Shown here: positions 1-7,258 of the stretch, piece after piece | Layout of the letters: each line of letters starts with the position of its first letter | Position numbering within the stretch: the first letter of the stretch is position 1 | Source: an uncultured Clostridia bacterium | GTDB lineage: Bacteria; Bacillota_I; Bacilli_A; RF39; UBA660 | Direction of reading: 5' to 3' | Assembly (NCBI GenBank): GCA_945871105.1 | Contig: CAMBUO010000001.1 | Coordinates: 1 to 59,119 of the forward strand | DNA: 59,119 nt | Program-made: the position numbers and the translations under genes | The notes under the pieces: model-generated | The model's database searches: none | The model's input: only the letters and a program-made list of their open reading frames with translations | What the model was told of the DNA's origin: nothing

Positions 1-1
1 C

Positions 2-910
2 TGGGTAGATACCATTAATAAAAATACCACAACTGAAGTAACTCATACTTATAGATTATATATGTGGATATCTAATAATACAGTTATTGGTAATGTTAAT
101 CAAGATTATACCATAGAAGAATGGAATGATGTTTATGCTTCAATCAAAGTAAATGTAACAGGTGATTTTAATGAAAAAGATATATCTACTGACGAATCTT
201 GCTTTACGGTTGGAACAATAAATGATGGTAATGAAGTTGCTATACTTGACTATGACGAAACATGTGGAAGTGATGTTATTATTCCTTCTACTATTCAAGG
301 ATACCCAGTTACTGTAATTGGAAATAATAAAACTAGTATTATTCAACAATTAAACAATAAACAATCTAATTCGAATTTTAATAATCTAAATTATTATAAT
401 AAAAAATATGATTTAGAAGGTATGCCGATGGCTAGTGCTCCTAAAGGTTCATTTTCACGGAAAGATTTAACAAGTGTAACAATACCAGATAGTGTAACAA
501 CAATAGGAGATTGGGCTTTTAATGGTAATCAATTAACAAGTGTAGTGATACCAGATAGTGTAACATCAATAGGAATTTATGCTTTTAAATCTAATCAATT
601 AACAAGTGTAACAATACCAGATAGTGTAACAACAATAGGATCTTGGGCTTTTAAATCTAATCAATTAACAAGTGTAACAATAGGAATTGGTATTCAATAT
701 ATTGATCAAGCTGTATTTTATAAAGATTCATCTAGTAATCCTAATTTAAGTAGTATAACTATTAATAGAAGTTGCTCTGATATTAAAAATATTCCTGGAT
801 CTAGTACAGATAGTACTAAATATTATCCTTGGTTATCAGATAGTATCCCTTATACAGCAAGTGGTGTAACTATTTATGGAACTGGATCAGAAGTATGTGA
901 TAGTTATTAA
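2..910 (+). CDS. BspA-like leucine-rich-repeat surface protein, 5'-truncated by window edge
   Basis: The reading frame is open from base 2, so the gene begins before the window; the first ATG at 62 is probably internal. The visible N-terminal part looks like a beta-rich extracellular domain. Residues about 137-215 (counted from the ATG at 62) hold three to four tandem LRR_5 (BspA/Treponema-type) repeats of 23 residues with the core [14 protein letters not shown] followed by AF. The corresponding DNA (about 466-700) is a near-perfect 69-bp tandem repeat, which could expand or contract. Proteins of this class are usually secreted or anchored adhesins; neither a signal peptide nor an anchor is visible in this part, so the location is inferred. 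The stop codon (908-910) abuts the left inverted repeat of an IS, so the native C-terminus may have been altered. Confidence 0.75.
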   Translation, partial: WVDTINKNTTTEVTHTYRLYMWISNNTVIGNVNQDYTIEEWNDVYASIKVNVTGDFNEKDISTDESCFTVGTINDGNEVAILDYDETCGSDVIIPSTIQGYPVTVIGNNKTSIIQQLNNKQSNSNFNNLNYYNKKYDLEGMPMASAPKGSFSRKDLTSVTIPDSVTTIGDWAFNGNQLTSVVIPDSVTSIGIYAFKSNQLTSVTIPDSVTTIGSWAFKSNQLTSVTIGIGIQYIDQAVFYKDSSSNPNLSSITINRSCSDIKNIPGSSTDSTKYYPWLSDSIPYTASGVTIYGTGSEVCDSY

Positions 911-954
911 AAAGGGGCTGAGTAGAAATGAATAATTTTTATTCAGTCTTTTTT
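910..954 (+). repeat. Left terminal inverted repeat of the IS1182-type element
   Basis: Perfect 45-bp inverted match to 2629-2673. Contains a 7-bp stem hairpin followed by a T-run (949-955), so it probably also terminates transcription arriving from the LRR gene. Confidence 0.85.
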
Positions 955-1005
955 TGATTTATAAAAATTTAAAAAAGCGCTAGAAAAGTTAATTTCTAAC
1001 GCTAT

Positions 1006-1045
1006 ATGTGATACAATCTAATTGACGAAAGAAGATGTATCACAT
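1006..1045 (+). promoter_or_regulatory. Hairpin enclosing the transposase start region
   Basis: ATGTGATACA (1006-1015) pairs perfectly with TGTATCACAT (1036-1045), leaving a 20-nt purine-rich loop. The loop carries the likely ribosome binding sequence and the stem covers one or both start codons. Such structures limit transposase translation in several IS families; the role here is inferred. Confidence 0.45.
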
Positions 1046-2627
1046 GAATTATTTTAGCATAAAAAGGACTATTTTCATAGTACCCTCAAACAAATGTTAT
1101 GAGGAATTTGAAAAAATTGATAAATTCATAGAAATTTTAAACAAAAGCGGAATTGGAAAAATAATAGAAAATGTACAAAATAACGTTGGGAGAAAAGGTT
1201 ATAATCCATTTAATTTGGTAGCAGCAATCATATTTTGTTTTTCGCAGTTTAAAAGTTCAATTCGTGAAATAGAAAAATTATGTATTTTTGATCTAAGAGT
1301 AATATATATAATGGAACAGGAACAACCAAGCGATAGCACCATAAAAGATTGTATTAATAAATATATTTTACCTTACCAACATGAAATATTTACAATGATA
1401 ACAAAAGCAATTATAGATAAATTTAAATTAGATATTTCTAATCAATATTTAGATGGGACTAAGATTGAAGCTAATGCTAATAAATATAAATTTGTATGGA
1501 AACCAACTACTTTTCACCAAAAATTAGATATTAAAATTAAAAAATTATTGCTATCAATGGGAATGGAAGTTACTAATAAAAAATTTATAAATAGTATTGA
1601 GTTAAATAATAAACTTAACGAATATGTTACTGCGAAAAATATTGATGTAGATTCTATTCCTTCTGGTAAGGGGAAAAGATTAACTAAAGAACAAAAAAAC
1701 TATAAAAAAGGATATGAATATTTGGTCAAATTAATTGAATATGAAGAAAAAGAAAAGATATGTGGTGAAAATAGAAATTCTTACTTTAAAACAGATTATG
1801 ATGCTACTGCTATGGTTTTAAAAGAAGACTATTATTCTAAATTAAGTCACGATTTTCATGCTGGTTATAATATTCAGGTTATGGTATCTAGTGGATTAAT
1901 AACAATGTATGGAGTATTTCAAGATAGAAGTGATTACTACACTTTAATACCAATGAACGATTTATATTTTAAGTACTATAATGTATATCCTAAAAATGAA
2001 TGTGCTGATTCGGGTTATGGCATTTATTTAAATTATAAATATATGAGAGAACATAATATAGGGAATTATGTAAAATTTCATGCTTGGTCTGGTGAATCAG
2101 ATGGAAAACATCCGCAACTTTTTTATACTTTTAACGATGGGGTATTATGCTTAAATGCTTGTATTGGGGAAGAAGTACCATTTGATTTTAGTCATCATCA
2201 AAGAAATGAAGGTGGTAAATTGTACAAATTTACTGGTTGCAATAGTTGTAATTATACATATATATGTAAGAAAAATTTAAAGAATAAAGATTATGATTAT
2301 AGATTGTATGAATTAAATACCGATTATGAATTGTTGAAAGAACAAGCAAGAGTTAATTTGATTAGTCCTATGGGAATAGAAATAAGAATTAATAGAAGTA
2401 TTCAAGTTGAAGGTACTTTCGGTCAAATAAAACAAAATATGCAATACGTTAGAATAAGGAGGCGTGGAATAGAAAAAGTATCTTGTGAAATAATGCTTAT
2501 GTGCTTAGGAAGAAATATACGTAAATTTTTTACATTGTTAAATACAAATAAAATAAAAAGTCAATACTGGGAAAAAACGGATAACCTAAAAAGTGAAAAA
2601 TTTCCTTTTCCAAAACAAAAAAGATAA
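1035..2627 (+). CDS. IS1182-family (DUF772/DDE) transposase
   Basis: Predicted 530-residue transposase. The N-terminal third resembles the DUF772 domain of IS1182/IS5-like transposases (GRKGYNPFNLVAAIIFC; QPSDSTIKDCINKY). The first DDE aspartate is probably in YLDGTKIEANANKYKFVWK (about residue 140), the second in the NECADSGYG stretch near residue 322, and the last acidic residue in NRSIQVEGTFGQIKQ near 460. A Cys-rich segment near residues 398-410 (CNSCNYTYICKK) is typical of this family. Two in-frame starts are possible (1035 and 1044). Both lie in or beside a 10-bp perfect stem (1006-1015 with 1036-1045), which could mask the start and keep transposase expression low. The reading frame is intact, so the element may be active. 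Confidence 0.85.
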   Translation: MYHMNYFSIKRTIFIVPSNKCYEEFEKIDKFIEILNKSGIGKIIENVQNNVGRKGYNPFNLVAAIIFCFSQFKSSIREIEKLCIFDLRVIYIMEQEQPSDSTIKDCINKYILPYQHEIFTMITKAIIDKFKLDISNQYLDGTKIEANANKYKFVWKPTTFHQKLDIKIKKLLLSMGMEVTNKKFINSIELNNKLNEYVTAKNIDVDSIPSGKGKRLTKEQKNYKKGYEYLVKLIEYEEKEKICGENRNSYFKTDYDATAMVLKEDYYSKLSHDFHAGYNIQVMVSSGLITMYGVFQDRSDYYTLIPMNDLYFKYYNVYPKNECADSGYGIYLNYKYMREHNIGNYVKFHAWSGESDGKHPQLFYTFNDGVLCLNACIGEEVPFDFSHHQRNEGGKLYKFTGCNSCNYTYICKKNLKNKDYDYRLYELNTDYELLKEQARVNLISPMGIEIRINRSIQVEGTFGQIKQNMQYVRIRRRGIEKVSCEIMLMCLGRNIRKFFTLLNTNKIKSQYWEKTDNLKSEKFPFPKQKR

Positions 2628-2628
2628 T

Positions 2629-2673
2629 AAAAAAGACTGAATAAAAATTATTCATTTCTACTCAGCCCCTTTT
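2629..2673 (-). repeat. Right terminal inverted repeat of the IS1182-type element
   Basis: Perfect inverted copy of 910-954. Its outer end supplies two of the three bases of the stop codon of the adjacent minus-strand lipoprotein gene (2672-2674). Confidence 0.85.
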
Positions 2674-3064
2674 AGTTACATTCTGTTTTTTCTAAATTAT
2701 TGAATTGATGATTAAAATCTTTTAATAAATAAGACTGTTTGTTATTTATTAAGTAAATATCTTCAAAGTTTAAAGTTATAGTACCAATATTTTCCATATC
2801 AAAAATATAAGATATATAATTATCAGTTACTCTTATATTACTTTTACTGACTTTTTCTATTTTAGTAAACTGTTTAATAGTATCTTCTAAATTTGGTTTA
2901 TAACAAAATTTACCTAGTAATGTTTGTTGAACAATAGTTATTTCTTTGATTTTATCTTGATTATTTTGAATAATTTCTAAATTTTTAATTTCTTTTACTT
3001 TTAAATATTTAGTACAACCAGTTATTACTAGTAATAATAGAAAAATGAAAACTATTTTTTTCAT
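2672..3064 (-). CDS. Small putative lipoprotein of unknown function
   Basis: 130 residues. Begins with a Lys-charged start, a hydrophobic core and a lipobox ending ITGC (Cys17), the pattern of a type II lipoprotein signal peptide, so the protein is probably lipid-anchored on the outer face of the membrane. The rest is beta-rich (ISYIFDMENIGTITLNFEDIYLI) with no recognised domain. A Shine-Dalgarno-like AAAGGAG sits just upstream, with a TATAAT-like element further up. The stop codon is built from the right end of the neighbouring IS, so the last residues may not be original. Function unknown. Confidence 0.65.
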   Translation of the reverse strand: MKKIVFIFLLLLVITGCTKYLKVKEIKNLEIIQNNQDKIKEITIVQQTLLGKFCYKPNLEDTIKQFTKIEKVSKSNIRVTDNYISYIFDMENIGTITLNFEDIYLINNKQSYLLKDFNHQFNNLEKTECN

Positions 3065-3131
3065 ATTGCTCCTTTCTATATTATTATAGCAATAGTCTTT
3101 GAATATTTACTAATTTAATTTAATTTTATTT

Positions 3132-4712
3132 TTATTTTCCACTGGCTCCATAGTTAGCTAAGACTCTAGCTGATGGATCATTTACATTGCAACCTTCCCA
3201 GTTTTTATTTGGCATCCAATAATCAATAATCATATTAGAACAACTTGGATAAAATTCTTCAAATATTTCACGATATAACAAAGATTCTTTAGTAAAAGGG
3301 GTATGGAGAGGATACTTTTTAATTCTTTCTTTGTATTCTTCATCACTATATTTTTTATTTGCATATTCTTTTAAATAATCAACCATGGAATGACCAACAG
3401 CATCACTAAAAGCTGCTTTTTCGCGATATAAAATTTCTTCTGGTAAATAATCTCCTTCAAAAGCTTTACGAAGTAAATATTTTCCTTTTTGATAAGTATT
3501 CATTTTCTTTTTTGGATTAATACTCATGACATATTTAACAAATTTTAAATCAGCAAAGGGAACTCTAGCTTCAAGAGAAGTTCCTGATATACAGCGATCG
3601 GCTCTTAAAACATCATACATATAAAGTTCTTTGATTCTTTTTTCACTTTCTAATTGAAATTCCTTGGCATTTGGAGCAAAATCTGTATATTTATATCCAA
3701 ATAATTCATCACTTACTTCTCCAGTTAAAAGAACTTTAATATCTGTATTTTCATGAATCCATTTTGTTAATAAATACATTCCAATTGAAGCTCTAATTGT
3801 TGTAATATCCCAAGTTTCTAAATGATAGATTACTTCTCTTAAAATATCTAATACTTGTTTTTCATCCATGATAACTTCTGTATGAATACTACCTATATAA
3901 TCAGCTACTTGCTTAGCATATTTTAAATCAATAGCATCTTTACTCATACCAATAGCAAAAGTTCTAATTGGTTTTTTAGTATGACGACTAGCAATAGAAC
4001 AAACTAAACTAGAATCTAAACCTCCACTTAATAAATATCCAATCGGAGCATCGGAATCAATTCTTTTAACGACAGCTTTTTCTAATTTCTTTTTTATATT
4101 TTTAGTAATGGTCTCTAAATCATCATCAATTACTTTTTTAGTTTTAGAAGCATTATAATATTGAATAAATTCTCCTTTTTTATAATAATAACCCGGAGGA
4201 AAAGGACTAACTTTATCACATAATTTAATAAGGACTTTTGCTTCACTTGCAAACATAATGCTTCCACTTACTTTGGAATAACCATAAAATAAAGGTCTAA
4301 TTCCAATAGGGTCTCTAGCTGCAACAAAATCTTTTGTAGAATTATCATAAATAACACAAGCAAATTCAGCATCTAATTTTTTAAACATTTTTTCTTGATA
4401 TTTTTCATATAAAGGTAATAATAATTCACAATCACTATCTGATTTAAAAGTATATCCTTCTTTAATTAATTCTTTTTTTATTTTTCGAAATCCATATATT
4501 TCTCCGTTACAAACAACCATATTACCTTTATAATAAAATGGTTGCATGCCTGTTTCTTCTAACCCCATAATGGCTAAACGATGAAATCCCCACATACCAT
4601 GACAAAAATCTGTTTTTGTCATATCTGGTCCTCGATAACTAATTTTCTGAAATTCCTTTAAATAATCTTCTTTTTTAATATCATTTTTGGTATATACCAT
4701 AAAACTACACAT
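3132..4712 (-). CDS. asnB: Asparagine synthetase B (glutamine-hydrolysing)
   Basis: 526 residues, close to the length of AsnB proteins. Cys2 directly after the start Met is the N-terminal nucleophile of a class II glutamine amidotransferase domain; HRLAIMG and CNGEIYGF are the usual substrate-pocket segments. The C-terminal synthetase domain has the ATP-pyrophosphatase loop LLSGGLDSS near residue 230 and LLTGEVSDELFGYKY near 330. It converts aspartate, ATP and glutamine to asparagine, AMP, PPi and glutamate in the cytoplasm. A T-box leader lies directly upstream, so it should be induced when tRNA-Asn is uncharged. It is monocistronic or followed only by the lipoprotein gene. Confidence 0.92.
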   Translation of the reverse strand: MCSFMVYTKNDIKKEDYLKEFQKISYRGPDMTKTDFCHGMWGFHRLAIMGLEETGMQPFYYKGNMVVCNGEIYGFRKIKKELIKEGYTFKSDSDCELLLPLYEKYQEKMFKKLDAEFACVIYDNSTKDFVAARDPIGIRPLFYGYSKVSGSIMFASEAKVLIKLCDKVSPFPPGYYYKKGEFIQYYNASKTKKVIDDDLETITKNIKKKLEKAVVKRIDSDAPIGYLLSGGLDSSLVCSIASRHTKKPIRTFAIGMSKDAIDLKYAKQVADYIGSIHTEVIMDEKQVLDILREVIYHLETWDITTIRASIGMYLLTKWIHENTDIKVLLTGEVSDELFGYKYTDFAPNAKEFQLESEKRIKELYMYDVLRADRCISGTSLEARVPFADLKFVKYVMSINPKKKMNTYQKGKYLLRKAFEGDYLPEEILYREKAAFSDAVGHSMVDYLKEYANKKYSDEEYKERIKKYPLHTPFTKESLLYREIFEEFYPSCSNMIIDYWMPNKNWEGCNVNDPSARVLANYGASGK

Positions 4713-4736
4713 ATAAATCCCTCTTTCTATAATAAA

Positions 4737-5003
4737 TTAAAAAACCAGTATCCATCCCTCTATGGGACGAAAACTGGTTATTCCGCGGTACCACCCAATT
4801 TATCATAAATATTATTTATATGATCACTTTTTGATTCTAACAAATCTAGTAACATGATAACGGATTACAACCCGGCTTAGTCTACTTGTAAACTTTCGGT
4901 AAGCAACTAAAAAGTGTTCTTCATATTGACTCCTTGTTAATTTTCCACTATCATTAACTCACTATAAATTATATCAATATTACTTTTCTTTCTCAATGTC
5001 GTT
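4737..5003 (-). ncRNA. T-box leader of asnB
   Basis: On the minus strand the leader contains the conserved T-box GGTGGTACCGCGGAA (complement of 4781-4795), which pairs with the uncharged tRNA acceptor end. It is followed by an intrinsic terminator: AACCAGT (complement of 4773-4779) pairs with ACTGGTT (complement of 4743-4749), then a T-run. A possible Asn specifier AAC is the complement of 4916-4918, tentative without folding. The antitermination mechanism is established for the family; amino-acid specificity here is inferred mainly from the downstream gene. Confidence 0.9.
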
Positions 5004-5009
5004 AAAAAA

Positions 5010-5039
5010 AGTATAATACTACTAAAACATAAATGTCAA
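5010..5039 (-). promoter_or_regulatory. Sigma-A type promoter of the asnB T-box transcript
   Basis: Minus strand: -35 TTGACA (complement of 5034-5039), 18-bp spacer, -10 TATACT (complement of 5010-5015), located just upstream of the T-box leader. Confidence 0.65.
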
Positions 5040-5296
5040 TATTTTTTTTACTGTTTACACTAATTTTTTTAGTAATTAATTATAAAAAATATTGCTTATA
5101 TTATCAAAGGATTATCTAATATAAAGAAAAATGATTTAATGAAAATTAATAGAAAAATTAGAGTATCAGATAATAATTAACACAATAGGACATAAATAAA
5201 AATAGATATTTAGTAAAGTATATAAATATGATTTTTTTATTGATAATAGGTGTAAAGAGTTATTTTTTAGTTAAATTTATGTAAAAAATGACTTTA

Positions 5297-5330
5297 TTCG
5301 ACAAAATTCGACAAATTAAAATGCTATAAT
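5297..5330 (+). promoter_or_regulatory. Promoter with two tandem Spo0A-like boxes
   Basis: TTCGACA occurs at 5297-5303 and again at 5307-5313, exactly 10 bp apart. TTCGACA is the reverse complement of the Bacillus 0A box TGTCGAA, and 10-bp tandem spacing is the classical arrangement at Spo0A-controlled promoters. A -10 element TATAAT follows at 5325-5330; there is no good -35 hexamer, as expected for an activator-dependent promoter. The nearest ORF starts at 5352. Confidence 0.55.
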
Positions 5331-5351
5331 TACTCCAAACAAGGGGGAAAG

Positions 5352-5558
5352 ATGAAATTAAACGAAGAAGGATTAAGAAAATTCACGGAAATTTTTGAAA
5401 TTAAAGCTAATTCGGTTATTTTAATTGAAAAGAAACGAAATATGACAGTTATAATAAATGGTGTAATTATTCTTAATCTAAGAAAAGAACTTTTTAAAGA
5501 GTTCTTTTTTTGGTATATTGCAGACATTTGCTTAATATTGTATTATGTGATACAATAA
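5352..5558 (+). CDS. Doubtful small ORF downstream of the 0A-like boxes
   Basis: 68 codons with a good ribosome binding site (AAGGGGG, spacing about 6). Residues 1-50 read as an ordinary small protein (MKLNEEGLRKFTEIFEIKAN, then a beta-rich stretch IINGVIILNLRKEL). An intrinsic terminator (5483-5511) lies inside the ORF, so most transcripts should end before its stop. The last 20 residues may not be made, or a frameshift may have removed an earlier stop: TAA at 5479-5481 is only one frame away. No family recognised. It may be a small sporulation-associated peptide or a leader transcript. Confidence 0.35.
   Translation: MKLNEEGLRKFTEIFEIKANSVILIEKKRNMTVIINGVIILNLRKELFKEFFFWYIADICLILYYVIQ
5483..5511 (+). 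terminator. Intrinsic terminator inside the small ORF
   Basis: AAAAGAACT (5483-5491) pairs with AGTTCTTTT (5500-5508), followed by a T-run. Confidence 0.65.
5518..5546 (+). promoter_or_regulatory. Promoter candidate for the CmpB-like gene
   Basis: -35 TTGCAG (5518-5523), 17-bp spacer, -10 TATTAT (5541-5546), about 37 bp upstream of the start codon at 5584. Confidence 0.5.
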
Positions 5559-5583
5559 TTTCATTAAAAAGAAGAGGGGTAGT

Positions 5584-6243
5584 ATGAAAAAAGATTTATT
5601 TATAAAATATGAGTATTTTTTTAGTATTTTTATGTTAGGTAGTTTTTTAGGTTTTGTGCATGAAAACTTATTAATGTTATTAAAAGGTAATTATAGTTTA
5701 AGACGAGGAGTTATTTATGAACCTTTAATTCCTGTTTATGGAGCTGGCATATTAGCTTTTTATTTTCTTTATTATAAAGTTGATTTTAAAAATCTTAATA
5801 AATATTTAAAAATTTTTATTGTTTTTTCAATAGGAATGATAGGGGGAGGAGCCGTTGAATATTTGTTTTCTTATTTACAAGAAAAAATATTTGGAACGAT
5901 TTCTTGGGATTATTCTTATTTAAGATTTAATTTAAATGGTCGAACTAGTTTATTACATGCCAGTTTTTGGGGTTTAATGGGAGTTTTATTTTATGAATTA
6001 TTATTACCAAGAATTATTTCTTTTAAAAAATATTTAAATTATAATTGGACTAAAGTTTTAACCATTGTTTTTAGTTTTATCTTTTTATTCGATGCTACAA
6101 TTAGTAGTATTGCTTGCTATAGACAAGGTGAAAGAAGAGAAGGATTATTACCAACTAATTCTGTAGAACGTTTTTTAGATATTCATTATCCTGATGAATT
6201 TTTAAATAAAATTTATAATAATGCTAAAGTTTTACCAAAATAA
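5584..6243 (+). CDS. Putative ABC_trans_CmpB-family membrane protein
   Basis: 219 residues with about six hydrophobic segments. The segment LIPVYGAGILAFYFL near residues 56-70 and the EYLFSYLQEKIFG / W-D-Y-S motif near 95-112 are the hallmarks of the 'putative ABC-transporter type IV' family (PF06541, CmpB), integral membrane proteins common in Firmicutes whose biochemical role is not established. The ribosome binding site is GAGGGG. The gene lies 52 bp upstream of the MerR regulator gene in the same direction, but a separate regulator-type promoter sits between them. Substrate and partners unknown. Confidence 0.7.
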   Translation: MKKDLFIKYEYFFSIFMLGSFLGFVHENLLMLLKGNYSLRRGVIYEPLIPVYGAGILAFYFLYYKVDFKNLNKYLKIFIVFSIGMIGGGAVEYLFSYLQEKIFGTISWDYSYLRFNLNGRTSLLHASFWGLMGVLFYELLLPRIISFKKYLNYNWTKVLTIVFSFIFLFDATISSIACYRQGERREGLLPTNSVERFLDIHYPDEFLNKIYNNAKVLPK

Positions 6244-6246
6244 GAC

Positions 6247-6277
6247 TTGACTCTCCCCTTAGAGTAGATGATATAAG
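6247..6277 (+). promoter_or_regulatory. MerR-type promoter/operator with 19-bp spacer
   Basis: -35 TTGACT (6247-6252) and -10 TATAAG (6272-6277) are separated by 19 bp, the over-long spacing that MerR-family activators correct by distorting DNA. The spacer contains a CTCCCCTT core resembling BmrR/BltR-type operators and a partial dyad (ACTCT / AGAGT). It directly precedes the merR-family gene, indicating autoregulation. Confidence 0.6.
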
Positions 6278-6295
6278 TAATTATGGAGGCGCAAT

Positions 6296-7096
6296 ATGTA
6301 TAAAATTGGAGAATTTTCTAGCTTATCTAAAACAACGATTAAAACTTTAAGATATTATGAAAAAGAGAATTTATTAAAACCAGTTTATATTGATCTAAAT
6401 ACCGGTTATAGATATTATGAAACTAGTCAGTTAATAGAAATATCAAAGATAATAGCTTTAAGACAAATGGGAATATCGATTAAAGATATTAAAAAAGTTT
6501 TAGATGGATGTGATTTAAAGAAAATACTTACTAAGAGAAAAAAAGAATTAGAAACTAATATCCAAGAATATAATATTCAGCTTTCCAAAATTAATTATTT
6601 ATTGGAGGATAGAAATATGAAAAATGAAATATTTTTAAAAGACATACCAAGTTATATTGTTTATTATCAAGATGGAGTAATTACTGATTTTAGTAAAATA
6701 CCAGAATTTGTTTTACAAACGGGTAAATATTGTTCTAAAGCTAATCCTAATTTAAAGTGTGTAAATCCAAATTATTGTTATGTTAGTTATTTAGATGGCG
6801 AATATAAAGAAAAAGATATCAAAATTAGATATGCTGAAGCTGTTGAAAAGAAATGTATTGAAACTGATAAAGTAAAATTTATGGAAACCGATCCTATAAC
6901 TGCTGTTTGTATTTATCATAAGGGCTCATATGATAATTTAAGAGATTCTTATAATATTATTTTAAAATATATTGAAGATAATGGTTATCAAATAATTGAT
7001 AATGTCAGAGAATGTTATATTGATGGTTGCTGGAATAAAGATAAAGTTGAAGATTATTTAACCGAAATTCAATTTCCAGTTAAAAGAAAAAATTAA
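6296..7096 (+). CDS. MerR-family regulator with GyrI-like effector-binding domain
   Basis: 266 residues. Residues 1-70 form a MerR winged helix-turn-helix (MYKIGEFSSLSKTTIKTLRYYEKENLLKP, with YRYYE in the wing) followed by a dimerisation coiled coil to about residue 105. The remaining ~155 residues resemble a GyrI/BmrR-type drug-binding domain (YHKGSYDNLRDSYNIILKYIEDNGY near 205-230; C-terminal EIQFPV). BltR/BmrR-type proteins sense hydrophobic cations and activate efflux genes. No classical efflux gene is adjacent; the membrane protein upstream or methyltransferase downstream could be targets. Good ribosome binding site GGAGG at spacing 8; a terminator follows. Confidence 0.85.
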   Translation: MYKIGEFSSLSKTTIKTLRYYEKENLLKPVYIDLNTGYRYYETSQLIEISKIIALRQMGISIKDIKKVLDGCDLKKILTKRKKELETNIQEYNIQLSKINYLLEDRNMKNEIFLKDIPSYIVYYQDGVITDFSKIPEFVLQTGKYCSKANPNLKCVNPNYCYVSYLDGEYKEKDIKIRYAEAVEKKCIETDKVKFMETDPITAVCIYHKGSYDNLRDSYNIILKYIEDNGYQIIDNVRECYIDGCWNKDKVEDYLTEIQFPVKRKN

Positions 7097-7103
7097 AATA
7101 AAG

Positions 7104-7150
7104 AAAAGTAATTTAAATGCTTAGAATAGGTAGTTTAAATTACTTTTTTT
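7104..7150 (+). terminator. Intrinsic terminator after the merR-type gene
   Basis: AAAAGTAATTTAAA (7104-7117) pairs with TTTAAATTACTTTT (7134-7147), ending in a T-run. Confidence 0.75.
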
Positions 7151-7258
7151 AGTTATTAATAGTATCTTATTTATGCTCATATATTACCACAAATTGGGAT
7201 TTTTTTCAAGTCTTGTAATTATTAAATAATTGGTGTATTAAGAATAAGAGGTGAAAAA

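Larger units (their letters stand above)
910..2673 (+). mobile_element. IS1182-type insertion sequence with 45-bp perfect inverted repeats
   Basis: Bases 910-954 and 2629-2673 are perfect inverted repeats of one another over 45 bp and bracket a single transposase gene. Each repeat contains a short hairpin (TGAATAA / TTATTCA, 3-nt loop) followed by GTC and a T-run, i.e. a terminator-like structure. A second hairpin (976-986 with 993-1003, one mismatch) lies between the left repeat and the gene and reads as a terminator on the minus strand. A 5-bp AGTTA occurs just outside both ends (902-906 and 2674-2678), but the left copy is 3 bp away from the repeat, so a target duplication is uncertain. 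About 1.76 kb in total. Confidence 0.8.
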
